A stretch of 64,000 nucleotides of DNA from Flavobacterium franklandianum. GTDB taxonomy: Bacteria; Bacteroidota; Bacteroidia; Flavobacteriales; Flavobacteriaceae. Shown in pieces: positions 55,359 through 63,139 of the stretch (position 1 is its first letter; the number at the start of each line of letters is the position of its first letter). The position numbers and the translations under genes were made by a program. The stretch lies in NCBI RefSeq assembly GCF_007097365.1, contig NZ_VJZR01000013.1:1-64000 (forward strand). Reading direction: 5' to 3'. Under the pieces are notes generated by a model. That model was given only the letters and a program-made list of their open reading frames with translations, had not been told where the DNA came from and did no database searches.

Positions 55359-57134
55359 TTATTTCTTTTTCTCGTTTTTTTCCATTTTGGCTTTCAAACC
55401 AGCAAGAATATCATTGTTATCTCCAAGAGTCGAAGCTGGTGAATTAGTGTTAGAAGAAACTGTTTCTTGAACCGCTTTCACTGCTTTTTCTTCTTCTTCA
55501 CGGAAAATAGCCGTGTGAGATGCTACTACTCTTTTGAATTCTTTGTTGAATTCGATTACTTTGAATTCAGCTGTTTCGCCTTTTTTCAATTTCTTTCCGT
55601 CTTCTTTTTCAAGGTGACGTGTAGGAATGAAAGCAACGATATCTTCGCCAAATTCTACAGTAGCTCCTTTGTCAACAATTTCAGAGATTTCACCTGAGTG
55701 GATAGTTCCCACTGCGAATGAATCTTCGTATTGATCCCAAGGATTAGCAGTAGTTTGTTTGTGACCTAAAGATAATTTACGTCCGTCAACATCTAATTCT
55801 AATACAACTACGTCTAATTTCTCACCAACATTTACAAATTCAGATGGGTGTTTGATTTTCTTAGTCCAAGATAGGTCAGAGATATAAATCAATCCGTCGA
55901 TACCTTCTTCTAATTCTACGAAAATTCCAAAGTTTGTAAAGTTTCTAACGATACCTGAATGTTTAGAACCTACAGGATATTTAGAGGTGATATCAGTCCA
56001 AGGATCTTGAGACAATTGTTTGATACCCAATGACATTTTACGATCGTCTCTATCTAAAGTTAAGATTTGAGCTTCAACAATATCACCTACTTTTACGAAA
56101 TCTTGAGCAGAACGTAAATGAGTTGACCATGACATTTCAGAAACGTGGATCAAACCTTCAACACCTTCAGCCACTTCGATAAATGCACCGTAATCAGCGA
56201 TAACGACAACTTTACCTTTTACTTTGTCACCTATTTTAAGTTCAGCGTTCAAAGCATCCCAAGGGTGAGCGTTCAATTGTTTCAATCCTAATTGGATTCT
56301 TGTTTTCTCGTCATCAAAATCAAGGATAACCACATTAAGAACTTGATCTAACTCAAGAACTTCAGATGGATGGTTGATTCTTGACCAAGAAAGGTCAGTA
56401 ATGTGGATCAATCCATCAACACCACCAAGGTCAATAAACACACCATAAGAAGTAATGTTTTTAACAACACCTTCTAATACTTGTCCTTTTTGTAATTTTC
56501 CAATGATTTCTTTTTTCTGTACTTCAATATCCGCTTCGATAAGCGCTTTGTGAGATACAACAACATTTTTGAATTCGTGGTTGATTTTTACCACTTTGAA
56601 TTCCATGTTTTTATTTACATATACATCGTAGTCTCTAATTGGCTTAACATCAATTTGAGAACCTGGAAGGAAAGCTTCAATTCCGAAAACGTCCACGATC
56701 ATACCACCTTTAGTTCTGCATTTCACAAAACCAGTAACGATTTCTCCTGTTTCGTTAGCCGAAATAACTCTATCCCATGATTTGATAGTACGTGCTTTTC
56801 TGTGCGATAATACCAACTGACCTGTTTTATCCTCACGGATGTCAATCAATACTTCTACTTTGTCACCTACTTTTAAAGCTGGATTGTAACGGAATTCGTT
56901 CAATGAAATAACACCTTCCGATTTTGCGTTGATATCAACGATAACGTCTCTATCTGTAATTCTAACAACGATACCTTCTACTACTTCTTCTTGATCTGTC
57001 GCGATAAAAGTTTTTGAAACTAGGTCTTCGAATTCTAATAAGTTTTTCTCATCTACGGCATCAATACCTTCTTCAAAGTTGTGCCAGTTAAAATTTGCTA
57101 AAAACTCTTCTTGTGATTTTAATTGTTCAGACAT
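55359..57134 (-). CDS. rpsA: 30S ribosomal protein S1
   Basis: 591 residues with six S1 OB-fold repeats (for example GVVKNITSYGVFIDLGGVDGLIHITDLSW, KVVVIADYGAFIEVAEGVEGLIHVSEMSW, IVRNFTNFGIFVELEEGIDGLIYISDLSW). It binds messenger RNA on the ribosome, which matters in Bacteroidota where Shine-Dalgarno sites are rare. I start at the ATG at 57134 (MSEQLKSQEEFL); an ATG at 57245 would give a cysteine-rich leader and lies close to the promoter. The C-terminus ends with a lysine-rich tail. Confidence 0.95.
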   Translation of the reverse strand: MSEQLKSQEEFLANFNWHNFEEGIDAVDEKNLLEFEDLVSKTFIATDQEEVVEGIVVRITDRDVIVDINAKSEGVISLNEFRYNPALKVGDKVEVLIDIREDKTGQLVLSHRKARTIKSWDRVISANETGEIVTGFVKCRTKGGMIVDVFGIEAFLPGSQIDVKPIRDYDVYVNKNMEFKVVKINHEFKNVVVSHKALIEADIEVQKKEIIGKLQKGQVLEGVVKNITSYGVFIDLGGVDGLIHITDLSWSRINHPSEVLELDQVLNVVILDFDDEKTRIQLGLKQLNAHPWDALNAELKIGDKVKGKVVVIADYGAFIEVAEGVEGLIHVSEMSWSTHLRSAQDFVKVGDIVEAQILTLDRDDRKMSLGIKQLSQDPWTDITSKYPVGSKHSGIVRNFTNFGIFVELEEGIDGLIYISDLSWTKKIKHPSEFVNVGEKLDVVVLELDVDGRKLSLGHKQTTANPWDQYEDSFAVGTIHSGEISEIVDKGATVEFGEDIVAFIPTRHLEKEDGKKLKKGETAEFKVIEFNKEFKRVVASHTAIFREEEEKAVKAVQETVSSNTNSPASTLGDNNDILAGLKAKMEKNEKKK

Positions 57135-57253
57135 GCTGATTAAAAATTTGTATTCTGCATTTTCTCGAGTTTCATAACGTGCTAGAAAACAACAGAAGTT
57201 GTTTGTATAATTAGTTTTTACCCAAAGGAAACTCTTATTCACCAAAAGGTGTG

Positions 57254-57284
57254 CAAAAGTAATTCTTTTATTTTGAACTGCAAA
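57254..57284 (-). promoter_or_regulatory. rpsA promoter
   Basis: On the minus strand TTTG (57284-57281), a 19-base spacer and TACTTTTG (57261-57254) match the full Bacteroidota consensus in sequence and spacing. The start codon is about 110-120 bases further on, so the transcript has a long untranslated leader, common for autoregulated ribosomal protein genes. Confidence 0.8.
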
Positions 57285-57372
57285 ACAATTCTCCGGAGAT
57301 AATCTATTGATTTTTAGGAGCAGGACTTTTTGGGGGGTTTATGGGCTCTGCTCCCGCTTTTCGTTGCAATCT

Positions 57373-57400
57373 TGTCATTGCGAGCTTGCGCGGCAATCTC
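57373..57400. repeat. REP-like dispersed repeat, copy 2
   Basis: TGTCATTGCGAG-cttgcgcg-GCAATCTC, the reverse complement type of the copy at 33960-33988. It lies in the 600-base gap between rpsA and the mrr-type gene. Confidence 0.68.
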
Positions 57401-57503
57401 ACAATATCAAGGATTTCCGCTTCAAACGAAGTTCACTGAACTCCGATGAAAATAAAAGTCAAGTGAAGTAATCAGGGCTATTTATGACTTTTGGGATTTC
57501 AAC

Positions 57504-57536
57504 ACCTTTGTCAAAGTTTAAAACTTTGACAAAGGT
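57504..57536. repeat. Perfect 33-bp palindrome
   Basis: 16-bp arms (ACCTTTGTCAAAGTTT and its exact complement) around one central base. There is no T run, so it is unlikely to be a simple terminator. It looks like a dispersed palindromic unit in the gap between rpsA and the mrr-type gene. Apart from this and the REP copy, 57285-57733 shows no coding sequence; a short GAACTCCGATGAAAATA stretch at about 57438 is shared with 37480-37500. Confidence 0.75.
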
Positions 57537-57733
57537 TCAATTTATCAAACCCCATCATTTTTAAGAAGAAAAAAAATCACTAAAAATCACATTATTTGCT
57601 AAAATAAAAAATAAATATTTTATTATTTTGCTAGAAAAAATGTATTTTTGAATTTAATTAAACACTAGTATTTGTTAGACAAAGCGACCCGATTTAAGGA
57701 TGATAAGTCTGATTTTATCATACCTATATAGTA

Positions 57734-57748
57734 GTTGTGCCTAATACC
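57734..57748. repeat. Left inverted repeat of the mrr cassette
   Basis: GTTGTGCCTAATACC, the complement of GGTACTAGGCACAAC at 58646-58660 with one mismatch. Together they bound the restriction gene tightly (15 bases before its ATG and 3 bases after its stop). Confidence 0.8.
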
Positions 57749-57763
57749 AGAAAAAAAAACCGA

Positions 57764-58642
57764 ATGGGAAGAAAAAAAATACACGATAAAGTACCAACTC
57801 ACGATAAAATGATGATTCCAACTTTGGAAGCTCTAAAATTATTAGGTGGTTCAGGTTCTATAGATGAAATCAATGAAAAGGTTTATGAAGTTACTGGTTA
57901 TGACGAAGAAATCTTGGAAATACCACACGATGAAAGTGGCGTCCAAACTAAAGTTGAATACAGATTAGCTTGGGCAAGAACATATTTGAAAAAATATGGC
58001 TTAATTGAAAATTCTTCTCGAGGCGTTTGGGCATTAATAGACAATGAAATTGATACTACAAAACTTGATTCTGACACAATTTTAAAAAAAGTTAGAGAAG
58101 AGACGAAAAAACCAAAATTAGATAGTAAACAAACTAACAAGGAAATTGAGTCCGAAATTGAAGAAGAAGTTGAAAACGAAATTGATTGGAAAGAGAACTT
58201 AATTTCCATTATTCAAAAAATTGAACCTTCAGCTTTTGAAAGACTTTGCCAAAGAATTTTGAGAGAAAGCGGATTTGTACAAGTAGAAGTTACTGGTAAA
58301 TCTGGAGATGGAGGAATTGATGGAAAAGGAATAGTTAGACTTAATGGATTTTTAAGTTTTCACGTATTCTTCCAATCAAAAAGGTACAAAGGTTCTGTTG
58401 GTTCTGGCGACATTAGGGATTTCAGAGGTGCAATGCAAGGAAGAGCTGACAAAGGTCTTTTTATCACAACAGGCAATTTTACAAGAGAAGCAATTAAAGA
58501 AGCAACAAGAGATGGCGCTCCTCCAATTGACTTAATAGACGGAGAATTATTATGTGATAAATTAAAGGAATTTAATCTTGGAGTTAAAACTGAACTAATT
58601 GAAGAGGTTTCTGTAAATGCAGAATGGTTTTCGAAAATCTAG
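57764..58642 (+). CDS. Mrr-type restriction endonuclease
   Basis: 292 residues. N-terminal Mrr_N winged-helix domain (PTLEALKLLGGSGSIDEINEKVYEVTG ... RLAWARTYLKKYGLIENSSRGVWAL), an acidic linker about 105-145, and a C-terminal Mrr_cat PD-(D/E)XK domain: FERLCQRILRESGFVQVEVTGKSGDGGIDGKG with the catalytic Asp, then FQSKRYKG (QxK) and GLFITTGNFTREAIKEA. Type IV enzymes of this family cut methylated foreign DNA. No methylase or other restriction gene is adjacent. The ATG at 57764 is chosen because a GTG at 57737 falls inside the inverted repeat. Confidence 0.9.
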   Translation: MGRKKIHDKVPTHDKMMIPTLEALKLLGGSGSIDEINEKVYEVTGYDEEILEIPHDESGVQTKVEYRLAWARTYLKKYGLIENSSRGVWALIDNEIDTTKLDSDTILKKVREETKKPKLDSKQTNKEIESEIEEEVENEIDWKENLISIIQKIEPSAFERLCQRILRESGFVQVEVTGKSGDGGIDGKGIVRLNGFLSFHVFFQSKRYKGSVGSGDIRDFRGAMQGRADKGLFITTGNFTREAIKEATRDGAPPIDLIDGELLCDKLKEFNLGVKTELIEEVSVNAEWFSKI

Positions 58643-58645
58643 AAA

Positions 58646-58660
58646 GGTACTAGGCACAAC
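58646..58660. repeat. Right inverted repeat of the mrr cassette
   Basis: GGTACTAGGCACAAC, the complement (14 of 15) of the left copy. It is followed by GTTAGGGTTTCGTTGCGTGCC, which leads into the repeat array. Confidence 0.8.
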
Positions 58661-58681
58661 AGTTAGGGTTTCGTTGCGTGC

Positions 58682-59120
58682 CCCGCTCCCGCACGAATCC
58701 TTTCGTGTGGCTGCTTACACAAGTAAAATTAATCAGAACCCCCGCTCCCGCACGAATCCTTTCGTGTGGCTGCTTACACAAGTAAAATTAATCAGAACCC
58801 GAGAGCGCGGATTTACAAACCGTGCCCCCGCTCCTGCACGAATCCTTTCGTGTGGCTACTTACACAAGTAAAATTAATCAGAACCCGATAGCGCAGATTT
58901 ACAAACCGTGCCAACAATCACAAACAAATCCAATAATTGCCGACATAATAAAATAATCAATAAGGAATGAATTAGTTTTTTGGAGGTATTGCATTTACTC
59001 TAAATCCCCGCTCCCGCACGAATCCTTTCGTGTGGCTGCTTACACAAGTAAAATTAGTCAGAACCCGATAGCGCGGATTTACAAACCGTGCCCCTATAGC
59101 GCGGATTTGCAATCCGTGCC
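58682..59120. repeat. Four-copy repeat array with hairpins
   Basis: Four copies of a ~59-base unit begin at about 58682, 58741, 58827 and 59007. Each starts CCCGCTCC(C/T)GCACGAA, contains the stem CACGAA-tcct-TTCGTG and ends TTACACAAGTAAAATTA-(a/g)TCAGAACC. Three are followed by a 26-base tail (GATAGCGCGGATTTACAAACCGTGCC type), and a further tail copy with GCGGATTTGCAATCCG ends at 59120. Between the third and fourth copies lies about 94 bases of unrelated AT-rich DNA. No protein-coding gene is credible here. Confidence 0.85.
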
Positions 59121-59173
59121 CACATACGAGCGCAAACAACAATCTACATAAATACCAAAATTACGAAATATAA

Positions 59174-59836
59174 GTGCAAGATTTAAAACCAAACTAACAG
59201 CGGTCTCAAAATGCAATTTTCCTCATTTGGATTGCTTTGGCAATGAATTGTATTTCATTAGTTTCCAGTCATTTTCAATATGATTTACTGAAAATGACCG
59301 AAAATGGAGGCGAAATTTCGGCAGAATCTGTAACTTCAAATGACAATCGGGAACAAGCCATTGGTATCATTCAAATTGTTGTTTTTATTTTATCTGCTAT
59401 TACTTTTATTCAATGGTTTAGGCTTGCCTATTTTAATCTTCATTTGAGAGTGAATCGATTATCGTATTCAGACGGTTGGGCTGCAGGTTGCTGGTTTATG
59501 CCAATTGTAAACCTATTCAGACCTTATCAGATAATGAAAAAATTGTTTTAGGAAACCCGATTATTTTTAAAAAGAAATGAGGCGCACAAAAGCTAGCACC
59601 TTTCCTTACCTTCGTTGAGTTTATGGTGGACATTTTGGATTATAGATTGGTTTGTTGGACGATTTGCTTTTAAATATGCTATGAAAGCGGATACAATTGA
59701 GGAATTGACTACGAGTACAATTGCTCAACTCATCTCCAATGCTACTGGAATAGTAGTAGCAATCGTGACGATAAATGTCATTCAAGAATACAGTAGCCTT
59801 GAACGATCAATGCATAAAGTAAAAATAACGGAATGA
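59174..59836 (+). pseudogene. DUF4328 membrane protein gene with three in-frame stops
   Basis: One frame from the GTG at 59174 encodes VQDLKPN, a TAA stop (59195), QRSQNAIFLIWIALAMNCIS and on, GWAAGCWFMPIVNLFRPYQIMKKLF, a TAG (59549), a polar stretch, another TAG (59594) and SLWWTFWIIDWFVGRFAFKYAMKADTI to the end. Both halves align in order with the DUF4328 family (membrane segments, P-x-x-NLxRPYQ, WWTxWI), and the frame is unbroken apart from the stops. Each stop can arise from a single base change, for example CAA or CAG to TAA or TAG. Original product: a small multi-pass membrane protein of unknown function. Confidence 0.85.
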
Positions 59837-59926
59837 AATTTAGGTTTACAAAGTGGCGCATACATACTACATACCGAAAAAAAAATTTTTTTGTTGTAAG
59901 AATATTTATTTTTGTTAAATAATACT

Positions 59927-60400
59927 ATGAACTTGAAAAATAAATTTTACACAGTACTTTTTATCGCATTAGTTGCTTTTACAGCGAACGCGCAGTACAA
60001 AATAAGAGAATATGTTCCTGCTGATAAAATTCTTTATGACCAAATTGAATCAATGGATAAAGTATTTTTTGATGCCTACAATAGCTGCGATTTAAAAAAA
60101 CAAGAATCAATTTATTCCGATACCATTGAATTTTTTCACGACAAAGCCGGATTAATAAATTCAAAGTCTGAAATTATTATAGGAACTAAAAATAATATTT
60201 GCGGTAAAGTAACTCGATATATAATTCCTGGAAGTATTGAAGTTTATCCTATACACAACTACGGTGCTGTAGAAATCGGATTTCATAGATTCTATAATAA
60301 TCAAGAACCTGATGCAGAATCAAAACCAAGTAAATTTATTATCATTTGGAAAAAAGAAAATGAAAACTGGACAATTACAAAAGTTGTAAGTCTCCATTAA
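59927..60400 (+). CDS. Secreted SnoaL/DUF4440-like protein
   Basis: 157 residues from the ATG at 59927. A signal peptide (FYTVLFIALVAFTANAQ) is followed by an NTF2-like domain: DQIESMDKVFFDAYNSCDLKKQESIYSDTIEFFHDKAG and a sheet ending KFIIIWKKENENWTITKVVSLH. Such exported proteins are common orphans in Bacteroidota. Upstream of the start the DNA is very AT-rich. It is intact although both neighbours are broken genes. Confidence 0.8.
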   Translation: MNLKNKFYTVLFIALVAFTANAQYKIREYVPADKILYDQIESMDKVFFDAYNSCDLKKQESIYSDTIEFFHDKAGLINSKSEIIIGTKNNICGKVTRYIIPGSIEVYPIHNYGAVEIGFHRFYNNQEPDAESKPSKFIIIWKKENENWTITKVVSLH

Positions 60401-60410
60401 CAAGAAGCCC

Positions 60411-60438
60411 GCTCCGTAAAGCCTCCGACTTTGAAGAT
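60411..60438. repeat. Degenerate single end of the palindrome-bounded repeat
   Basis: GCTCCGTAAAGCCTCCGACT followed by TTGAAGAT matches the end of the elements at 30636 and 30881 with a few changes. The other inverted end is not seen nearby, so this is a solitary or eroded copy. Confidence 0.6.
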
Positions 60439-60535
60439 CAGCTTTAAGAAGTCTCTCGACTTCGTACCAAAATAATAGGCAACTGTAACAAAAGCTAAAA
60501 GCATAAAATAAAGAATAAATTAAAACATTTTAATC

Positions 60536-60925
60536 ATGAAAACAATACTAAAAACGATTCTAGTATTAGTACTAGTTACCACTCTGGGATGTTCACAAAA
60601 CTAAACTATCCCAATTGATAAATCCAATAAATTAATAGGACATTGGATCAATCCTGTTTATACAGGAACAGACATTCACCTTACGAGAGCCAATTCCCTG
60701 AAATCGGATGAGTATGGAATGTCATTTTTAGCAGAAAGTCAATGTATAGAAAGAAGTTCAGGCTGGTGTGGCACTCCACCATTAACTTTTTCTGATTTAA
60801 AAGGCAGTTGGACAAAAACAGAAGCTGTTTTAATTGTTACCATCAATAACGGAATTGGACTGCAAAATATAAAATGGAAAATAAAAACACTTGACGACAA
60901 AACTCTACTAATGGAAAGAATGTGA
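60536..60925 (+). pseudogene. Lipoprotein gene with an in-frame stop after the signal sequence
   Basis: Begins MKTILKTILVLVLVTTLGCSQN (lipobox LGC, Cys19), then TAA at 60602-60604, then continues in the same frame as TIPIDKSNKLIGHWINPVYTGTDIHLTRANSLKSDEYG and on to LLMERM. The downstream part has 'GHW...' and a beta-rich pattern fitting the mature part of a small secreted protein. One base change (for example CAA to TAA) explains the break. The mature part could still be made only from a new start. Confidence 0.8.
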
Positions 60926-61024
60926 AAAATTCCTTTCTCGCGCTATTCGCTTTAGATGAAAAACCAAGTCCTCTACGACAGTATACTGGCAAAATTTCGT
61001 ACTGCAAACAAACCACAGTAGTCG

Positions 61025-61900
61025 TTATTTTTCAGCACTTTCGTACAAATTATGAATTTTTAAAATAACAACTCCAAAAACTATTGCTAAAATAATAAGA
61101 ACAATATTGATTATTCCTTCAGTATTGAAGGATAGTTTTATCAAAATAGTTGAAATTATAAACCCAGAATTTCTAATTACACTATTGAATTTATCGGAAT
61201 GTAAAAAAGAAAATAATAGTAAAAGAACATCGACTAGAATTAGTATCGTGAAAAAATCATCAAAAAATACTTTGTTTATATCTTTAATATCAGTCACAAT
61301 TTTAGTCACAGAAAAGAAACTCTCATACAACCAATGTCCAAGACTATAAACAGATAGTGCTAAAAAAACAGGAACTAAAAAAGTGGCTATTGCCTTTTTT
61401 AAGGAAATAAATTTTATGATTTCAGGCTTAATGATTTCAGTTTCAATTTGACTATTACTTTTGATATCCCTGTAAAAAACATAGATTAAATAAAACATCA
61501 ATAGGATTGCAACCAAATCAATGGTGAATAAAATATCGCTTTTTATTGAAAACCAGTTTGTAGAAAATTCTAAATTGGATAAATCTTTAAAAATTCGCCG
61601 TATTACAATCAACGAAATTATTTCATATTGTTTGCCAATATAGATCGAGGTCGATTTTGGTAAATAATACAATAACAAATACACCTCATAAATTAGAATA
61701 AACGAAAATGGAGTATATATTGCAGCGATAGGATTGCTCAATAATTTAGAGTGATGACTGATTGTAATAATATTCAGGTTTACCAATCCTATCAATAGCA
61801 AGTGCAAAAGAAAACTTGCAATCGAGACATAGATTATGATTTTTTCGCTTTTTTCTTTAACTTTTTCAGACAAAAAATAATCGTACATAGAGTTTTTCAT
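61025..61900 (-). CDS. Unrecognised multi-pass membrane protein
   Basis: 291 residues with about seven or eight hydrophobic segments (near 23-42, 60-80, 90-105, 118-142, 172-192, 218-234, 245-258, 262-280). Only a few positively charged residues (IVIRRIFKDL, about 97-106) lie between segments, and the N-terminus is polar. I do not recognise the family; a transport or channel role would be a guess. Isolated between two AT-rich gaps. Confidence 0.6.
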   Translation of the reverse strand: MKNSMYDYFLSEKVKEKSEKIIIYVSIASFLLHLLLIGLVNLNIITISHHSKLLSNPIAAIYTPFSFILIYEVYLLLYYLPKSTSIYIGKQYEIISLIVIRRIFKDLSNLEFSTNWFSIKSDILFTIDLVAILLMFYLIYVFYRDIKSNSQIETEIIKPEIIKFISLKKAIATFLVPVFLALSVYSLGHWLYESFFSVTKIVTDIKDINKVFFDDFFTILILVDVLLLLFSFLHSDKFNSVIRNSGFIISTILIKLSFNTEGIINIVLIILAIVFGVVILKIHNLYESAEK

Positions 61901-61972
61901 ATTATTGGGAGATTATATTTTTTGTTTAAGTAAAATAAAATAACTTTAAACAGTTGTAAATTAAAATAAATA

Positions 61973-62010
61973 TGTAAATTTACAAAAAATAGTTAATCAT
62001 ATTGATTAAC
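61973..62010. promoter_or_regulatory. Two short palindromes in a divergent intergenic region
   Basis: TGTAAATTTACA at 61973-61984 is a perfect 12-base palindrome, and GTTAATC-atatt-GATTAAC (61992-62010) is an inverted repeat with a five-base spacer. They lie between the divergent membrane-protein gene and the small genes at 62045-62401 and may be operators. Confidence 0.4.
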
Positions 62011-62044
62011 AACTGTTAAGAAATTATTTAAATAAAAAAAAATT

Positions 62045-62224
62045 ATGTTTACAAAATTCAAAAAATCAGAACTTTTTACATTAATTGTTGTAGTTTGTTT
62101 AATTTTCATTTCTGAATACATCTATTTAGTTGAAGGAGATTTTAAAAAAGCAATATTTATTGGGTTATGGCCTCCAACAATTGTTGGATTACTAATTTTC
62201 TTTAACTTAAAATTAAAAAAGTAA
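62045..62224 (+). CDS. Small two-segment membrane protein
   Basis: 59 residues, MFTKFKKSELFTLIVVVCLIF at the start, with two hydrophobic segments (about 9-25 and 39-54) joined by a short acidic loop. Its stop codon touches the ATG of the next small gene with no spacer, so the two are co-transcribed. No family recognised. Confidence 0.6.
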   Translation: MFTKFKKSELFTLIVVVCLIFISEYIYLVEGDFKKAIFIGLWPPTIVGLLIFFNLKLKK

Positions 62225-62401
62225 ATGAAAAATTTAGATATATTAATATTTACGAGTATTGTAGTAATCTGCTTCTTCAGTTTCATCGTATCCACCTTCC
62301 GGGAATTTGAAAGCCTTGCCAAAAAAGATGATTATTTGTCTAAAAAAAGAGGTGTTATTTCCAGAATTCTTGCTTATTTAGAAAGCTTGGTGTCGGATTA
62401 A
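62225..62401 (+). CDS. Small single-segment membrane protein
   Basis: 58 residues starting MKNLDILIFTSIVVICFFSF, one hydrophobic segment (about 5-23), then a charged tail with FREFESLAKKDDYLSKKRG and LAYLESLVSD. The start codon abuts the previous stop (TAAATG). Small anchored proteins with a similar 'xFFSFIVSTxxEF' signature are known to me from flavobacteria, but no function is assigned. Confidence 0.6.
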   Translation: MKNLDILIFTSIVVICFFSFIVSTFREFESLAKKDDYLSKKRGVISRILAYLESLVSD

Positions 62402-62561
62402 AAAAGGCCTTTACGTATTTTCTAAAAGTAACATAACAAAAATGTGTTGTTTTTGTTTTGGACTAAAGTGCGATACACTAAAAGTACAAAACTCATTGTC
62501 ATTAATCAGTTCATCTTTGAGCAGTTGTAAAAAATCATTTGCAACGCTAAATCAAGAAAAG

Positions 62562-62957
62562 ATGAGTCACGAAAAATTTAAAGTATGTATTGATGCTTGC
62601 AACGACTCTGCTGCTGAGTGCGAACATTGTGCAACTGCATGTTTAAACGAATCCGATGCTGCAATGCAAGCCAAGTGTATTGAACTGGATCTTTATTGTG
62701 TAGATATGTGTCGAATGGCTGCAGCTTTTATGGCAAGGTCAGACGAACACACGATTGATTTTGTGAATAAATTTTGCGCCTTATGTGCAGAGATTTGTAC
62801 CACTTGTGCGGATGAATGTGGAAAACACATACACATAAAACATTGTATAAAATGTGCAGAATCTTGTCGCAAATGTTCCGCCGAATGTCATAATATAAGT
62901 ACAGTAAACAACTTACAAACTAACAGCTTGGATTATTTCCGAAACAAAGTGAACTAA
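62562..62957 (+). CDS. DUF326 four-helix bundle cysteine-rich (copper-binding) protein
   Basis: 131 residues from the ATG at 62562 (MSHEKFKVCIDACNDSAAECEHCATACL). Cysteines recur in CxxxC/CxxC spacing along all four helices (CIDACNDSAAECEHCATAC, CVDMCRMAAAFM, FCALCAEICTTCADECG, CIKCAESCRKCSAEC), like the Csp copper-storage and DUF326 family, in which Cys lining the bundle binds Cu(I). It has no signal peptide, so it acts in the cytosol. An upstream ATG at 62442 would add 40 cysteine-containing residues without resemblance and is less likely. Confidence 0.85.
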   Translation: MSHEKFKVCIDACNDSAAECEHCATACLNESDAAMQAKCIELDLYCVDMCRMAAAFMARSDEHTIDFVNKFCALCAEICTTCADECGKHIHIKHCIKCAESCRKCSAECHNISTVNNLQTNSLDYFRNKVN

Positions 62958-63000
62958 TCCCTGTCCATAAAAACAACCTATACAAATTTAAGTCAATCCA

Positions 63001-63040
63001 AAAAACCTCCTTTAAATTGTTTTAAAAAAAGGTTTTTATT
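63001..63040 (+). terminator. Terminator behind the DUF326 gene
   Basis: AAAAACCT (63001-63008) pairs with AGGTTTTT (63030-63037) and an inner TTTAAA pair, followed by T-rich DNA. It separates the DUF326 gene from the ArsR operator. Confidence 0.75.
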
Positions 63041-63108
63041 TGATGTTTAAACGGTATTAATTCCTCCCTCCTCTCTTAAAATTATCATAAATATTCTTTC
63101 TAATATAG

Positions 63109-63135
63109 ATATATCGGAAAAAGTCGATATATTTG
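63109..63135 (+). promoter_or_regulatory. ArsR operator overlapping its promoter
   Basis: ATATATCG (63109-63116) and CGATATAT (63125-63132) form a perfect 8-bp inverted repeat with an 8-base spacer. The right arm overlaps the exact -7 element TATATTTG (63128-63135), and the ATG follows four bases later, so the transcript is nearly leaderless. Binding of the repressor would occlude the promoter. Confidence 0.75.
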
Positions 63136-63139
63136 CACT

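Noticed and set aside
57734..58660. Firm identification of an integron attC site at the mrr cassette ends
   Set aside because: The ends are short inverted repeats, but the GTTRRRY/RYYYAAC core sites and the bulged attC layout cannot be matched convincingly, and no integrase is in the window.
58617..58871. 84-codon reading frame across the repeat array
   Set aside because: Its translation is a repeat of the array unit and overlaps the end of the mrr-type gene in another frame. It is a by-product of the repeat.
58682..59120. CRISPR array
   Set aside because: Units are about 59 bases, adjacent or separated by a shared tail, and lack unique spacers of regular length. No cas genes are present.
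59237..59551. First half of the DUF4328 gene as an independent small protein
   Set aside because: It ends abruptly at a conserved point of the family, and the remaining family sequence follows in the same frame, so it is a broken gene.
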